A stretch of DNA of 64,000 nucleotides from Mauremys mutica (lineage: Eukaryota; Chordata; Testudines; Geoemydidae). The translations under genes were made by a program, and so were the position numbers. Where the stretch lies: contig NC_059075.1 of assembly GCF_020497125.1 (NCBI RefSeq), positions 37,918,003 through 37,982,002 on the forward strand, read 5' to 3'. How positions within the stretch are numbered: position 1 is the stretch's first letter; each line of letters starts with the position of its first letter. Shown one piece after another: positions 10,771 through 21,750 of this stretch. Under the pieces are notes generated by a model, which saw nothing but the letters and a program-made list of their open reading frames with translations, made no database searches and was not told the DNA's origin.

Positions 10771-11950
10771 CCTACCAGTATATCTCTTCCTTCGTCCACC
10801 CTTCCCCTCCCCTAACCTCCAACCATAGGCAGACAGGATGCATGAAAAATACCAGAAATAGATTAATGTCACATGTCAAGAGCTGGAAATCAGGGCCTGA
10901 TCCAAATTCCACTAAAGTCACTTTCCCTCAGAGCACGAGAATAAGGAGTTACAGCACCGCATACTTGTTTGAAGCCAACTGTATAAGGTGTGAAGTTGCA
11001 CCCATAAAATAAGAAATTGTGACATGCTACTCTAGTTCTGAGATAATTATATTTAAACTTCTTATCCCCATCTTCTTTACTATCCCCCAACACAAACCAA
11101 AGGACTCCATCCATATTATCAAACACACATTTAGCCCCAGTGATCCAGGTCTTAGTGACTGTCAGGTTGAATAATTACAACTCATTATACCTCAATATAA
11201 GCATTCTGACTTTACCAAGGCTTTGTTTAGAAATTGAGTGCACAACTAATACACTGTTTTTCTTTCTATACCCATAGACATTGCCCCAATTCAACAATAT
11301 GACTGTACCCTGAACACTGGAAGGCTAGGGGAATTGTTAATGGACACATCTCTATAGTTGTCAGTTTAAATACATAGCTTTCATTGACAATAACCAAAAT
11401 TTGCTAGCAAACGATGGTGTTCAGTGGTCTATATGAAATAATAATGGAAAAAGAGAAGTGACAATCTGTGGCTAGTTCCTAGAAAATGGGTGTTCAGTTC
11501 ATATCACACACAAAATAACTCAAAAGCAGCCTTTTCAGTAGAGAGGACAAGGAGTGATTTTATCATGAAGACTGCACTCCTCTTCCAATATCAGAGGTAG
11601 TCTGTTGAGAGCAGAGTCAAGGCAGATTTGTAGGTCAATGTGGGAGAAGCTTGCCCTTCTGCTGCTCAATTTGTGCCCACTCTGTGTATGCATAAGGGAC
11701 TTTAGTCTCTGTCAGTCTGGCACCTTTCAGCAGCACTAAACTGACTGCAGAAAGAAGTTCAGGAATAAAGTTGAACTGTGCTCCTTTGGAAAGCTGACAA
11801 GAATCCACCTCCCTCAGCTAGATCTTTAGGTCCAGAGGTCAGAGGGAAAAATGATACTCTACAAAGTGCACCTCACAATCTGAGAATAGTTGAATCTTTC
11901 TGCTAAAATGTCTGAAGTAAAATGACATTACATCTGGCATCCTTAGGTCT
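10771..11950. other. Intron 7, mostly unannotated
   Basis: Apart from the L2-like fragment at 11115-11220 I see no recognisable element or exon. I looked for TSHR exon 8 here and found none. Confidence 0.5.
11115..11220 (+). mobile_element. L2-like LINE fragment
   Basis: Sequence from TTTAGCCCCAGTGATCCAGG to the CAATATAAGCATTCTGAC stretch is closely similar to 16488-16567, where it continues into an L2-type ORF2 3' region. That parallel is the basis for the call. Confidence 0.5.
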
Positions 11951-11952
11951 CA

Positions 11953-12916
11953 GGGCTTGGCTACACTTGAAAGTTGCAGCGCTGGGAGCTACAGCGCTGG
12001 TCGTGCAGCTGTGCAGGGCCAGCGCTGGTGTGTGGCCACACTCACAGCTACCAGCACTGGTGTGTGGCCACATTTGCAGCATTTACAGCGCTGTTGGGAG
12101 TGCTGCATTATGGGCAGCTATCCCAGCATTCAAGTGGCAACAACGTGCTTTTCAAAAGAGGGGGGTGGAGGGTGGTGTACTGTGACAGGGAGCGGGGAAG
12201 ATAGAGAGAGTGGATTTTTGGAGCCAACACTATGTGTTAGCTTCCCTGGATTTAAAAATCACAAAATGTTCGCGAGCCCTTAGTCTTAACTCTTAATTGC
12301 AAACAGCCTGCCTCCAACACGGACTCCCCGCTGTTTCACTCACTCCCTGTGGTGTACTGTGACAGGGAGCGGGGAAGATAGAGAGAGTAGATTTTTGGAG
12401 CCAACACTGTGTGTTAGCTTCCCTGGATTGAAAAATCACAAAATGTTCGCAAACCCTTAGACTTAATTGCAAACAGCCTGCATCCAACGCTGTTTCTCTG
12501 TCAAGCAAACTGCTTGCCTCTCATTTGATCGTTTACAGCCAGGTACAGATAGCTCCTGTTTGCTGTGATCAGTGTTTGTTTTTTAGATAAGCAGTTCAAC
12601 GGAGCTCCCATCGGAGTTCACAACAAAACAAAGAGAGGCTGCATAACAAAACAAAGAGAGTAATTTAGTTAAAAGCATTCTGGGATATCTCCTTATTCCC
12701 TGGAGGCCAATAAAAGCGCTGGTGTGTGTCCACACTTAATGAGCAGCGCTGGATCACCAGCGCTGCAATCGCTACACCCCAACCTGGCCAGGTGTACAGC
12801 CAGCGCTACAGCCAGGGAGTTGCAGCGCTGGATGTGCCTTGCAGGTGTGGATGGTTACTAATTGCAGCGCTGGAAAGCCTCTACCAGCGCTGCAACTTGC
12901 AAGTGTAGCCAAGCCC
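11953..12916. mobile_element. Harbinger-like MITE, copy 1 (TSD TCA)
   Basis: The ends are GGGCTTGGCTACACTTG and its inverse CAAGTGTAGCCAAGCCC, followed inward by many CAGCGCTG motifs. TCA flanks both sides (11950-11952 and 12917-12919). A 3-bp target duplication with GGG-starting inverted ends fits the PIF/Harbinger superfamily. There is no transposase. Copy 2 at 17648-18474 is collinear. Short open frames inside are by-products of the GC-rich ends. Confidence 0.75.
12174..12527. repeat. 177-bp tandem duplication inside Harbinger-like copy 1
   Basis: GGTGTACTGTGACAGGGAGC starts at 12174 and again at 12351. The following about 130 bp (purine run, TGGAGCCAACACT, TTGCAAACAGCCTGC) is repeated with small changes. 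Copy 2 of the element has only one such unit, so the duplication arose in copy 1 or its lineage. Confidence 0.8.
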
Positions 12917-12919
12917 TCA

Positions 12920-13620
12920 AAGTCAACACCATATTGACATTACATTTGGAATCCTTGGCCCCAGTGTCAACATTCTACTGAATGGGGCAGTTCACACTTC
13001 TCAGTTATTGTTTCTGACTGTTTACAGACAGTTCTGCTCTAGGCCATGTGTGGAAAGTTTCATTTACAACAATAGAGATTACAAACTACTTAAAAAAATG
13101 AATAAAAAGAAATTTTGCTGAACCAGATAAGGGTATTCTGCTGTTTTACTTCATACCAGCTCAATTCAACACATGGTTAGGACTCCAAATAAGGGTGAAC
13201 TAAGATTGAAAACTTGTTCCTTTTGTATGAGGGTAAATGCCAATATGGCCAGCAGTTCTAGCACTCACATACTATGAGAGTAGTAAGACTAGCAAGTCCT
13301 CCAATAAATATCCCTCAAATTATATTTCATCAAAATAATTCACATTAAAACAAATGTAATGATTGAAAACTTTGATGCATAATGTATTTGCTAATTCTTG
13401 GAAAGATGAAAGCATTCCAGCTCACAGCCTGGAAGGTTTCAATCAAGATAATTGCCTCAGGATTTATTTAAACACATGTTGCCTCTTGGGATTTCTGTGG
13501 ACACTGACACATAGGCTGGGAATGCCCTACAGTAATAGCCTCAACAGTGACACAATCCAATGACAGTCACTGTGATTCTTCCACTTACACTATCCTCATC
13601 TACCTAAACTGATATAGCCT
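12920..13620. other. Intron 7, unannotated
   Basis: I see no terminal repeats, retroposon tail or exon in this stretch. Confidence 0.5.
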
Positions 13621-13624
13621 CAGA

Positions 13625-14115
13625 TTGCCCGATGCTGGGAATGGATGGCAGGGGAGGGTTCATGTGATAGCTGCCCTGTTCTGTTCGTTCCCTCTGAAGC
13701 ATCTGGCACTGGCCACTGTTGGAAGACAAGATATTGGGCTAGATCAGGGATCGGCAACCTTTGGCATGCGGCTCGCCAGGGTAAGCACCCTGGCGGGCCG
13801 GGCCAGTTTGTTTACCTGCTGCGTCCGCAGGTTCGGCAGATTGCAGCTCCCACTGGCCAATGGGGGCTGCGGGAAGCAGCATGAGCTGAGGGATGTGCTG
13901 GCCACCGCTTCCCGCCACCCCCATTGGCCTGGAACGGCGAACCGCGGCCAGTGGAAGCCGCGATCGGCCAAACCTGAGGATGCGGCAGGTAAACAAACTG
14001 GCCCAGCCCGCCAGGGTGCTTACCCTGGCAAGCTGCGTGCCAAAGGTTGCCGATCCCTGGGCTAGATGGACCATTGGTTTGACCCAATATGGCCATTGTT
14101 ATATTCTTATATGCC
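13625..14115 (+). mobile_element. CR1 LINE 3' end, interrupted by a hAT MITE
   Basis: The flanks read as a CR1-type 3' untranslated end: CTCTGAAGCATCTGGCACTGG, GGCTAGATGGACCATTGG and GACCCAATATGGCC, then a TTCTTAT tail. The element is split at 13745 by the MITE. Removing the MITE and one copy of its duplication restores a continuous GGGCTAGATGGACC. Confidence 0.75.
13745..14059. mobile_element. hAT-type MITE (long hairpin, TSD GGCTAGAT)
   Basis: The ends are CAGGGATCGGCAACCTTTGG and its inverse. The inverted match extends more than 50 bp inward (through CCAGGGTAAGCACCCTGGCG). GGCTAGAT flanks both sides exactly (13737-13744 and 14060-14067), the 8-bp duplication expected for hAT. No transposase is encoded. 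Confidence 0.9.
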
Positions 14116-15600
14116 ATTTGTGGTAACCAAATACCTATGTTGTCATGAAAACTTCCTTATCCTGAGAGGGGATGCATGTGAAAGTATGGACAAAATAAGA
14201 CCCATCATAAATCTTTAATCAAAACTTGAACTTTTCTGGAAATTCAGAAATTCTGGTTAACTATTGAGGAAAAAATGCAGCTTTTTTGTACTTCCTGGTT
14301 CAGGCTAAAATGTGGGCTGGAAATGACAAGACAGCATGAAGCATTCCATTCTCATAGAGCTTGAGATTTGGTTAAAAGAAGGAAGTACCAGAAAATATCA
14401 GATGCATCCTAAAGCATCTCTCTGGTTAACTAACAACTCACAGTGAAGAATCTTTCTATTCATGAGATTTCCAGCCAGATTTTTTAGTTAAACTTCCGTT
14501 CATGGTAAGTTTGGTATGCTTTGCTGAGGTGAACAGAACCTCCAGAATCTTTTGAGGTTTACCCATTGCTAATGACTGACAAAGGATTACCTACATGATG
14601 GCATCAGGAGCTGGGGAAGAAGCATGCATGGATATTAAGTAGCAATATTTGTTGTGGGGGCTGAGCAGGAAAATATGAAAAGGGAAAAATGTCAGAATTA
14701 CTGTTTCATCCTATTGTTATGTCCATGTCTCATTTACATAGCAGATGACTCTTCTCTACTGCTTTCAACAACCTACTCCAATCACCTTCCCTCCAAGTAA
14801 GTAATTTGCTTCAGTGATTATAAAGCAAGGTAGGCTGCTAACATTTTGCTTATGAAAATATATGCCCTGCCAGCAGAACAGCTTCATTATCTTAGATATT
14901 TATCAAAATACTAAAATGGTTTGTTTTAGTTATATAATGTTGTCATATGTGTCTGAGCCAGAAAGCTAATAAAATTCCACATTGGAATTACCTGGCTTGA
15001 CCTTATTTTAAAGCTTTAAGAAGTTTCTCTCAAATCAAGGCACGCCACAAAATCTTAAAAAAAAACCAAACCAAAACCTGTTGTTGTTGGCTAGAACCAA
15101 CATCCCTTCTCCACGCCTTAAAGATAATTAAACTAAAAACTATGCCAGTACTGTAACTTGTGTGTGACAGCATCAAAGAAGCATCAAGTGCTCAGTACAG
15201 TTTATTTTTCTGAAAGGAAAGAGAGGGTGTGATCCCGTGTAGTCATTTTAGAGTCAATCAGATGTGAAAGGTCTCTTTTCCTAACTGGTTTTCTTAAGTT
15301 TCTCTTTAGACTCATATAAAACTGTCAGAAAAAAATAAATCATGAGTAACTTAACAATGTTTTCATAGTCTGTCTTACTAAAATGTTCATTTTTTGTCCA
15401 TTTTAAAAAAATTCCTAAGTGCTATGCATCTCAGCACTGCTACTGCCTACTCTGCCAAGACCCTGACCGGAAGCTGCACACTCAAAGAATCAGAGCCAGT
15501 GTAGGAATTCAAAAGGATTTCTAGTTTCACCCTCATATCTAACTCTAAATCCACTGCAATGACACCTACTCTGCAGGCAAGGGGACTTGGGTGACCTCTT
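14116..15600. other. Intron 7, unannotated
   Basis: AT-rich intronic sequence. I see no exon or identifiable repeat boundary here. Confidence 0.45.
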
Positions 15601-15601
15601 C

Positions 15602-15700
15602 TGGTGTTACAGCATCACAGAAGTGTAGGACTAGAAGGGACCTCAATAGGTCATCTAGTCCAGCCCAGTCCCCTGCACTCAGGGCAGGACTACAGAATAA
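15602..15700 (-). mobile_element. CR1 LINE 3' end fragment
   Basis: On the plus strand it reads GGACTAGAAGGGACCTCAAT, AGGTCATCTAGTCCAGCCC, CCTGCACTCAGGGCAGGAC. This is the reverse complement of the conserved CR1 3' end. Confidence 0.75.
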
Positions 15701-15706
15701 CTAGAC

Positions 15707-16010
15707 TAGTGGTTCTCAAACTTTTTGTATTGGCAACCCCTTTCAGACAGACTTAGCATCACTTTGCCACCCTTACTTCTGCACTGCTGCTGGCAGCAAT
15801 GCTGCCTTCAGAGCTGAGTGGCCGGAGAGCGGCAGCTGCTGGGCACGTGCCCAGCTCTGAAGGCAATGCCACTGCCAGTAGCAGTGGAGAACTACAGAAG
15901 TAAGGGTGGCAATGCCATACCTGCCACCCTTACTTCAGCGTAACATTTGAACTTTGCGCTTGAAGGGATGGCTATAGGGGAGCTAAGGCAAATTTTGGGG
16001 TGGCTATAAC
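15707..16010. mobile_element. hAT-like end with a long inverted repeat
   Basis: It opens TAGTGGTTCTCAAACTTTTT, typical of a reptile hAT family, and then holds an inverted repeat. About 15756-15810 (TGCCACCCTTACTTCTGCAC...TTCAGAGCTG) pairs with about 15851-15914 around a 40-nt centre. I did not find a clean right end or duplication, so this may be a truncated or rearranged copy. Confidence 0.55.
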
Positions 16011-16440
16011 CCCCACAAGCCCTGCTACCCCAGTGCTGCCCCTGCCTGTGTGTCTGATTGTTAAATTATAAATTACTTTTTTTTGCTGATCGCAGTATTC
16101 TGATTGGTCTGAGGTTTAATGCAGCTCTTCAGCTGCTGAACAATCAAGCCCTCTAATGATGTCTCAGTCCCACCTTTTTAGTCTCAGGACAATAAACCTG
16201 CACACGCAATACTACAATCCCCAGAGTCCAATTTCATTAAAGTGGTGATAATTCAAATATATATTTTGTTTAAAATCTTTTATGTACTTGAAAACTGTTA
16301 TACCCCCACTCCTCACGCTCTCTCCCAGCACCTCCTGCCTGTCCTCTGAGTGTCAAACTGGTTATCTGCTTAGGTATCTTTCCTGGACTTCTTTGATGCG
16401 GAACACCCAGGGAGACACAATTACAAAAAGTGCTTTCTTC
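16011..16440. other. Intron 7, unannotated
   Basis: No recognisable feature. A T-rich run lies at about 16077-16084. Confidence 0.4.
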
Positions 16441-16940
16441 CTTCTATAACTAGCCAAAAGACTGCACCCAATCATATTAAACAGAGATTTAGCCACAGTG
16501 ATCCAGGCCTTAAAGTCTGTAAGACTGAACAATTACATCTCGCTCTATCTAAATATTAGCACTCTAGTATTAAAAAAAGGTACAGTTAATCTACAGTGTA
16601 GCATCTTGCTTCCTCAGCAACACCAGCAGCTAAAAAGAGTACATCATCATACTGCTCATATCACTACACTGGCTTCCAATAGAATACTGGATCAAATTCC
16701 AGGTCTCCTGGTTAACTGTCAAGGTCCTCTATGATACTGGCCCAAAATTACCTCAGAGTGCACTTCCCTTTAATCATGAGAATGACTGCAGGAGAAGCAT
16801 TGAGGGGGGGAAATATCATGCCATCAGCTTCCCAAATGACACTTGTGAGAACAGGAATAGGGGCCCTCCGAATTACAGGGCCAAAGCTTTGGAATTCATT
16901 ACCAGAGACCAAAATGACAACTATGTGACTGCCTGCAGCA
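16441..16940 (+). mobile_element. L2-type LINE ORF2 C-terminal remnant
   Basis: Plus-strand frames, with shifts, show the typical end of L2 ORF2: DLATVIQALKSVRLNNYIS, a CACTGGCTTCC that recalls the L-H-W-L-P motif, and ITGPKLWNSLPE near 16880-16910. The start resembles 11115-11220. Frameshifts and stops make it a relic. Confidence 0.6.
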
Positions 16941-16959
16941 AAGCAAGGCATGAAACTTA

Positions 16960-17644
16960 CTCTGTTGACTTCAGAGTCAATTAAGAAGAGGTGAAAAGAA
17001 GAAAGGAGGAATAAACAGGTGACAGCAAGAAGGAAGAAAGAGCTGTAGTATGGGAAGGAAGGGAGAGAGACAAGAGAAGGAAAATTGGATAATTGGCCTT
17101 TGTGTTTTAACTAAGATTATTCTCTCCTGGGAGGTTCTCGGATACTGAAAGTCTTACATAAGGTGCCCATCACTACAGTATATATAGCTTCATAATTCAA
17201 ATTATTTAAGGGACTGAACTAAACAGAACAAAATACAAGCTAAGGATTGTCACAGACACCCTATGATATTTGCTAGAGTATTTTATCTTCTGCTATAAAA
17301 GGCTGGAATAATCTGCCCGTGTGGGCTGAGCACCAAAACTGGCATTAACTACGGCATATTTTCCTGTAGCCAGCTATATTATGTCACTTTTCCTCCTCAT
17401 CGCCTTTATTAGGAATCTGATGCAAGACAGCCACAGATATTATCAGGCTCCTATTTCTTGTGTTGATTCAAACTTCTCTACACTCCTCTTTAATTAAAAG
17501 ACAGTTGTGAAGCTAAAAATATGTGAGCTTCTTTTAGAGGATTCAATGTTTGTTTTTCACAGAGGTCAGAAGATATCATGTATATACAAATATTGTAGAT
17601 CTTGCTCAGAACAAACAGTTTACACATGCTGAGCATAAAGTTAC
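16960..17644. other. Intron 7, unannotated; purine-rich patch
   Basis: Bases 16985-17085 are a degenerate purine-rich (GAAG/GGAG) patch. I identify nothing else. Confidence 0.45.
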
Positions 17645-17647
17645 TTT

Positions 17648-18474
17648 GGGCTTGGCTACACTTGAAAGTTGCAGCGCTGGGAGTTGCAGCGCTGGTTGTG
17701 CAGCTGTGTAGGGACAGCGCTGGTGTGTGGCCACACTGACAGCTACCAGCGCTGCAGTGTGGCCACATCTGCAGCATTTGCAGCGCTGTTGGGAGCAGTG
17801 CATTATGGGCAGCTATCCCAGCGTTCAAGTGGCAGCAACGTGCTTTTCAAAAGAGGGGGGTGGGGTGGGTTGTAGTGTGACAGGGAGCGGGGGAGAGAGA
17901 GAGAGTGGATTTTTGGAGCCAACACTGTATGTTAGCTTCCTGACTTGCAAAATCAGAAAATGTTCCCGACCCCTTAATCTTAACTGCAAACAGCCTGCAT
18001 CCAATGGACTCCCGTTCTCCCCTCTGCCCCCGCTGTTCCTCGTCAAGCAAATACTCAACCCCTGTGAATGAGAGAGGCAGGGGGTTTTCTCATTTGATTG
18101 TTTACAGTCAGGTACAGATTGATCACAGCAAACAGGAGCTGTGTTTGTTTTTTAGATAAGCAGCTCCCTGTGCTCCGGAGCGCCGCGGAGCTCCGAGTTC
18201 ACAACAAAACAAAGAGGGTAATTTAGTTAAAAGCATTCTGGGATATCTCCTAATACCCTGGAGGCCAATAACAGTGCTGGTGTGTGGCCACACTTGACGA
18301 GCAGCACTGGATCACCAGCGCTGCACTCGTTATACCCCAAGCAGACCAGGTGTACAGCCAGCGCTGCAGCCAGGGAGTTGCAGCGCTGGATGTGCCTTGC
18401 AGGTGTGGACAGTTACTAATTGCAGTGCTGGAAAGCCTCCACCAGCGCTGCAACTTTCAAGTGTAGCCAAGCCC
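17648..18474. mobile_element. Harbinger-like MITE, copy 2 (TSD TTT)
   Basis: The ends GGGCTTGGCTACACTTGAAA and TTTCAAGTGTAGCCAAGCCC are perfect inverted repeats. TTT flanks both sides (17645-17647 and 18475-18477). It is collinear with 11953-12916 but lacks the internal 177-bp duplication. It carries a GCTCCGGAGCGCC-type palindromic patch near 18172-18186 absent from copy 1. Confidence 0.75.
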
Positions 18475-18477
18475 TTT

Positions 18478-19944
18478 GTTTTTCAGGCAAAAGATAGCAT
18501 TTTCGTTTTACTACTTCTACATCAAAGCTCCTTGGTTTGCAGTTTGCTGCTGAAACAGGCTTTAGGATTGTAACGGGGAAACGTCCCAATCTTCTGCTTT
18601 ATTTACAAAGACTATTCAGAGACCTTCAATTGCTAACCACCATCCTATAGTTTATTTACATTGCTCCTCCCATCACCTTTCTGATTCATAGACCACATCA
18701 TCTACAGCATCAGTTTTTCCTCTGCCAAGGAGAAGAGGGAAGGTCTTTGCCCCAGAAATCTTTTTGGTTTTGGCTCTCCTAGCATGCCTCTCCCCAAACT
18801 TCCTTCCTGTGTCTTCTTTTAGCCTCTGTGTTAATAGGCTAATTACCTCTTGAATTCTCCCCAGCCCATTCTAATCCACTAATTAGGTTTCGGGGAGTAA
18901 ATTGGTGTTTAAGTGTTCAGAGTGCTGGCTCAGCTGTTGGTTCCCAGGCCTCTGTCACAAGGATACAAACTAAAGGATGTCTCATCAAGGACTGGTAGAG
19001 GTTTATGTAGCTTGTCACCTTTAGCTCAGTGGCCAAATGTGATCCAGTTCAAAAGTAAATAAAACTTTTTGCTATTGGCTGGGTGTGCAGTGGTCTGTGT
19101 GAAATGAGTGACTGGCTTCAGTCCAGTTCCCAGCCCACATCACTAAATATACAATTGCAATTGTGAGATGAGATGGTAGAAAAGCCTATAAGGGGAAGCA
19201 GCAGGAGTTACATGGCCTAGACAAAGCACTAGAAAAATGCTGTAGGAGACAAATCTTAATGGGATGGACTAGATAACCTGATAAGACTTTTCTTTATCTA
19301 ATTTCTAAGGGCCAGTCCCGGCACAGGGATAAATAAGCCCCTCTCTTCTGTCTTCCAACTGGCCACTCATTGCCTTTCCCCTAATATGCTGTGCTAGGAG
19401 AGATGGAAACTGAGCTGAGATTAACCACTTGTCCTGAGGACCAGTAGCACCCCTGGTATACATAATAAAAATTTCTACCTCATTCCCAATCCCTGTAAAC
19501 CACTAAATCCATTTATGCTTTTGTTTTAATGCGAAGTGTCAGGATGCATAAGCATATTCCAAACAGCCCATATAATTATTGTCTATGGAGACATATCCTA
19601 TAACATTTGCATCAACACAGGGGGTCTGGAAGGGTGCCAGAGTCAGTATCAGCTGTTTCCTAATTCTGACTTTTTATTTTTTGGACAAATTTGTTACAGG
19701 AAGAAAAGCATGTTCTTTTATTCTGGAGCCTCCAAAGTGCAACTCCTCCCTCCATTTCCTGATGATGTGTTGTCTCTCACTTCATCCAGTTTTGGCATTT
19801 TCTCAGGCACAATTTTTAGTTCCCCATACAGTAATTTCTTGGGCAGGGGGTTGTTTTTACAATCTTCTTTTATATATCTTAATCTCCCAAACTGTCCAGC
19901 AAAACCAGAGAGAGAGAGAGACTGAATCCATGCTGAGAATTTTA
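18478..19944. other. Intron 7, unannotated
   Basis: I see no confident element. A stretch near 18560-18960 could be an old LTR fragment, but I found no termini. Confidence 0.4.
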
Positions 19945-19952
19945 GCCTCCAG

Positions 19953-20970
19953 CAGGGCTGCCCAGAAGGGGGGGCAAGTGGGGCAATTTGTCCCAGGCCC
20001 CGGACTGCGCAGGGGCCCCCACGAGAGTTTTTCAGGGGCCCTGGAGCACGGTCCTTCACTGGCTCCGGGGGCCCCGGAAAACTCTCGCAGGGCCCAGGCC
20101 CCCAGAGCTTCTTCTGCTCCGGGTCTTCGGTGGCAATTCGGCGGCGGGGGGTCCTTCCGCTCCAGGACCCACCGCCGAAGTGCCCTGAAGACCTGCGGCG
20201 GGAGGTCCTTCCAGGGCTGCCCAGAGGATTCCGGGGGCCTGGGGTCTTCGGTGGCGGGGGGCCCTTTCGTTCCGGGACCCGCCGCCGAAGTGTCCCCCCG
20301 CCGCCGAATTACCGCTGAAGCAGGACCCGCCGCCAAAGTGCAGCCCGGTCTTCAGCAGTAATTCGGTGGCGGGGGGCCCCCACCGCGGGTCTCCGGGGCA
20401 CTTCGGCAGCGGGTCCCGGAACGAAAGGGCCCCCCGCCGCCAAATTACCGCCGAAGACCGGGCTGCACTTCGGCGGCGGGTCCCGCTTCAGCGGTAATTC
20501 GGCGGCGGGGGGCCCCCGCCGCAGGTCTCCCGGGCACTTTGGCGGCGGGTCCCGGAACGGAAGGGCCCCCCGCCGGCGAATTACCACCGAAGACCGAGCT
20601 GAACTTCGGCGGCGGGTTCCGCTTCGGCGGTAATTCGCCGGCGGGGGGTCCTTCCGCCCCGGAGCGGAAGGACCCCCTGCCGGTGAAGACCGGGAGCGGA
20701 AGAAGCTCCGGGGGCCCGGGCCCTGCAAGAGTTTTCCGGGCTCCCCGGAGCGAGTGAAGGACCCCGCTCCAGGGGCCCCGAAAAACCTCTCGTGGTGGCC
20801 CCTGTGGGGCCCGGGGCAAATTGCCCCTCTTGCCCCCCCCACCCGGGCGGCCCTGGGTCCTTCCGCCCCGGGACCTGCCGCCGAAGTGCTGGGTCTTCGG
20901 CGGCAATTCGGTGGCGGGGGGCCCCCGCCGCCGAAGACCCCAGACCCCCTGAATCCTCTGGGCGGCCCTG
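19953..20970. mobile_element. GC-rich hAT-type MITE, outer element (TSD GCCTCCAG)
   Basis: The ends CAGGGCTGCCCAGAAGG and CCTCTGGGCGGCCCTG are inverted repeats. GCCTCCAG flanks both sides exactly (19945-19952 and 20971-20978), an 8-bp hAT-type duplication. Without the inner insertion and its extra duplication the element is 366 bp. The interior is CCGCCGAA-rich, which creates long but meaningless open frames on both strands. It ends about 50 bp before TSHR exon 7. Confidence 0.9.
20212..20855. mobile_element. Inner hAT-type MITE of the same family, inserted in reverse (TSD GGTCCTTC)
   Basis: A complete second element starts CAGGGCTGCCCAGAGG at 20212 and ends GGGCGGCCCTG at 20855. It is flanked by GGTCCTTC on both sides (20204-20211 and 20856-20863). 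Its left end matches the reverse complement of the outer right end (AGAGGATTC next to the terminus). Its right end, reversed, matches the outer left end (GGGGCAATTTG). So it is a relative in opposite orientation, 644 bp long. Confidence 0.9.
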
Positions 20971-21019
20971 GCCTCCAGTCATGTGTCTAGGCAGAAAAAT
21001 GTTTCAGAGGTGCTACTTA

Positions 21020-21414
<395 letters not shown>

Positions 21415-21750
21415 GTAGCTGTAGTTCTTCAAGATGTGATGCACATGTGTATTCCACTTAGGTGCATGTGCACAGAGCTCACTGGAGCAGAAGAATTTGC
21501 CTAGCAGTACCCGTCGGGGGATGGCGCTGTGCCTCATGGCCATAGCACCTCCCTTGGCTTTATGAAGTGGCACCGCCCTGACCACCCTCAGTTTCTTCAT
21601 ACCAAATACCAAGAGATGAAACTCCGATGCAGAGAGAACAGAGGGTGGGTCATGGAACACAGGTCTGCATCACATTTTGAAGAACCACAGTTACAGTAAG
21701 TAACCATTTCTTCTTCTCGCGTGGATGCAACTGTGTATTCCACTTAGGTG
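21415..21750 (-). repeat. DIRS copy 3, 3' terminal block
   Basis: The plus strand has the arm GTAGTTCTTCAAGATGTG, a body with CCTAGCAGTACCCGTCGGGG and CAGTTTCTTC (near 21589), then the arm inverted (TTTTGAAGAACCACAGTTAC near 21676-21695) and a second direct copy running into recombinase sequence. Confidence 0.75.

Noticed and set aside
12174..12527. CRISPR-like or satellite array
   Set aside because: Only two units of 177 bp inside one MITE; no spacers and no further copies.
19579..20361. Plus-strand frame of 260 codons, with minus-strand partners up to 177 codons at 20309-20842
   Set aside because: They lie in CCGCCGAA-rich MITE sequence, run on both strands and cross the element boundary; stops are rare only because of composition.
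1..20978. TSHR exon 8
   Set aside because: I looked on the minus strand for the next leucine-rich repeat after exon 7 with a GT-AG frame and found none; it is probably outside the window.
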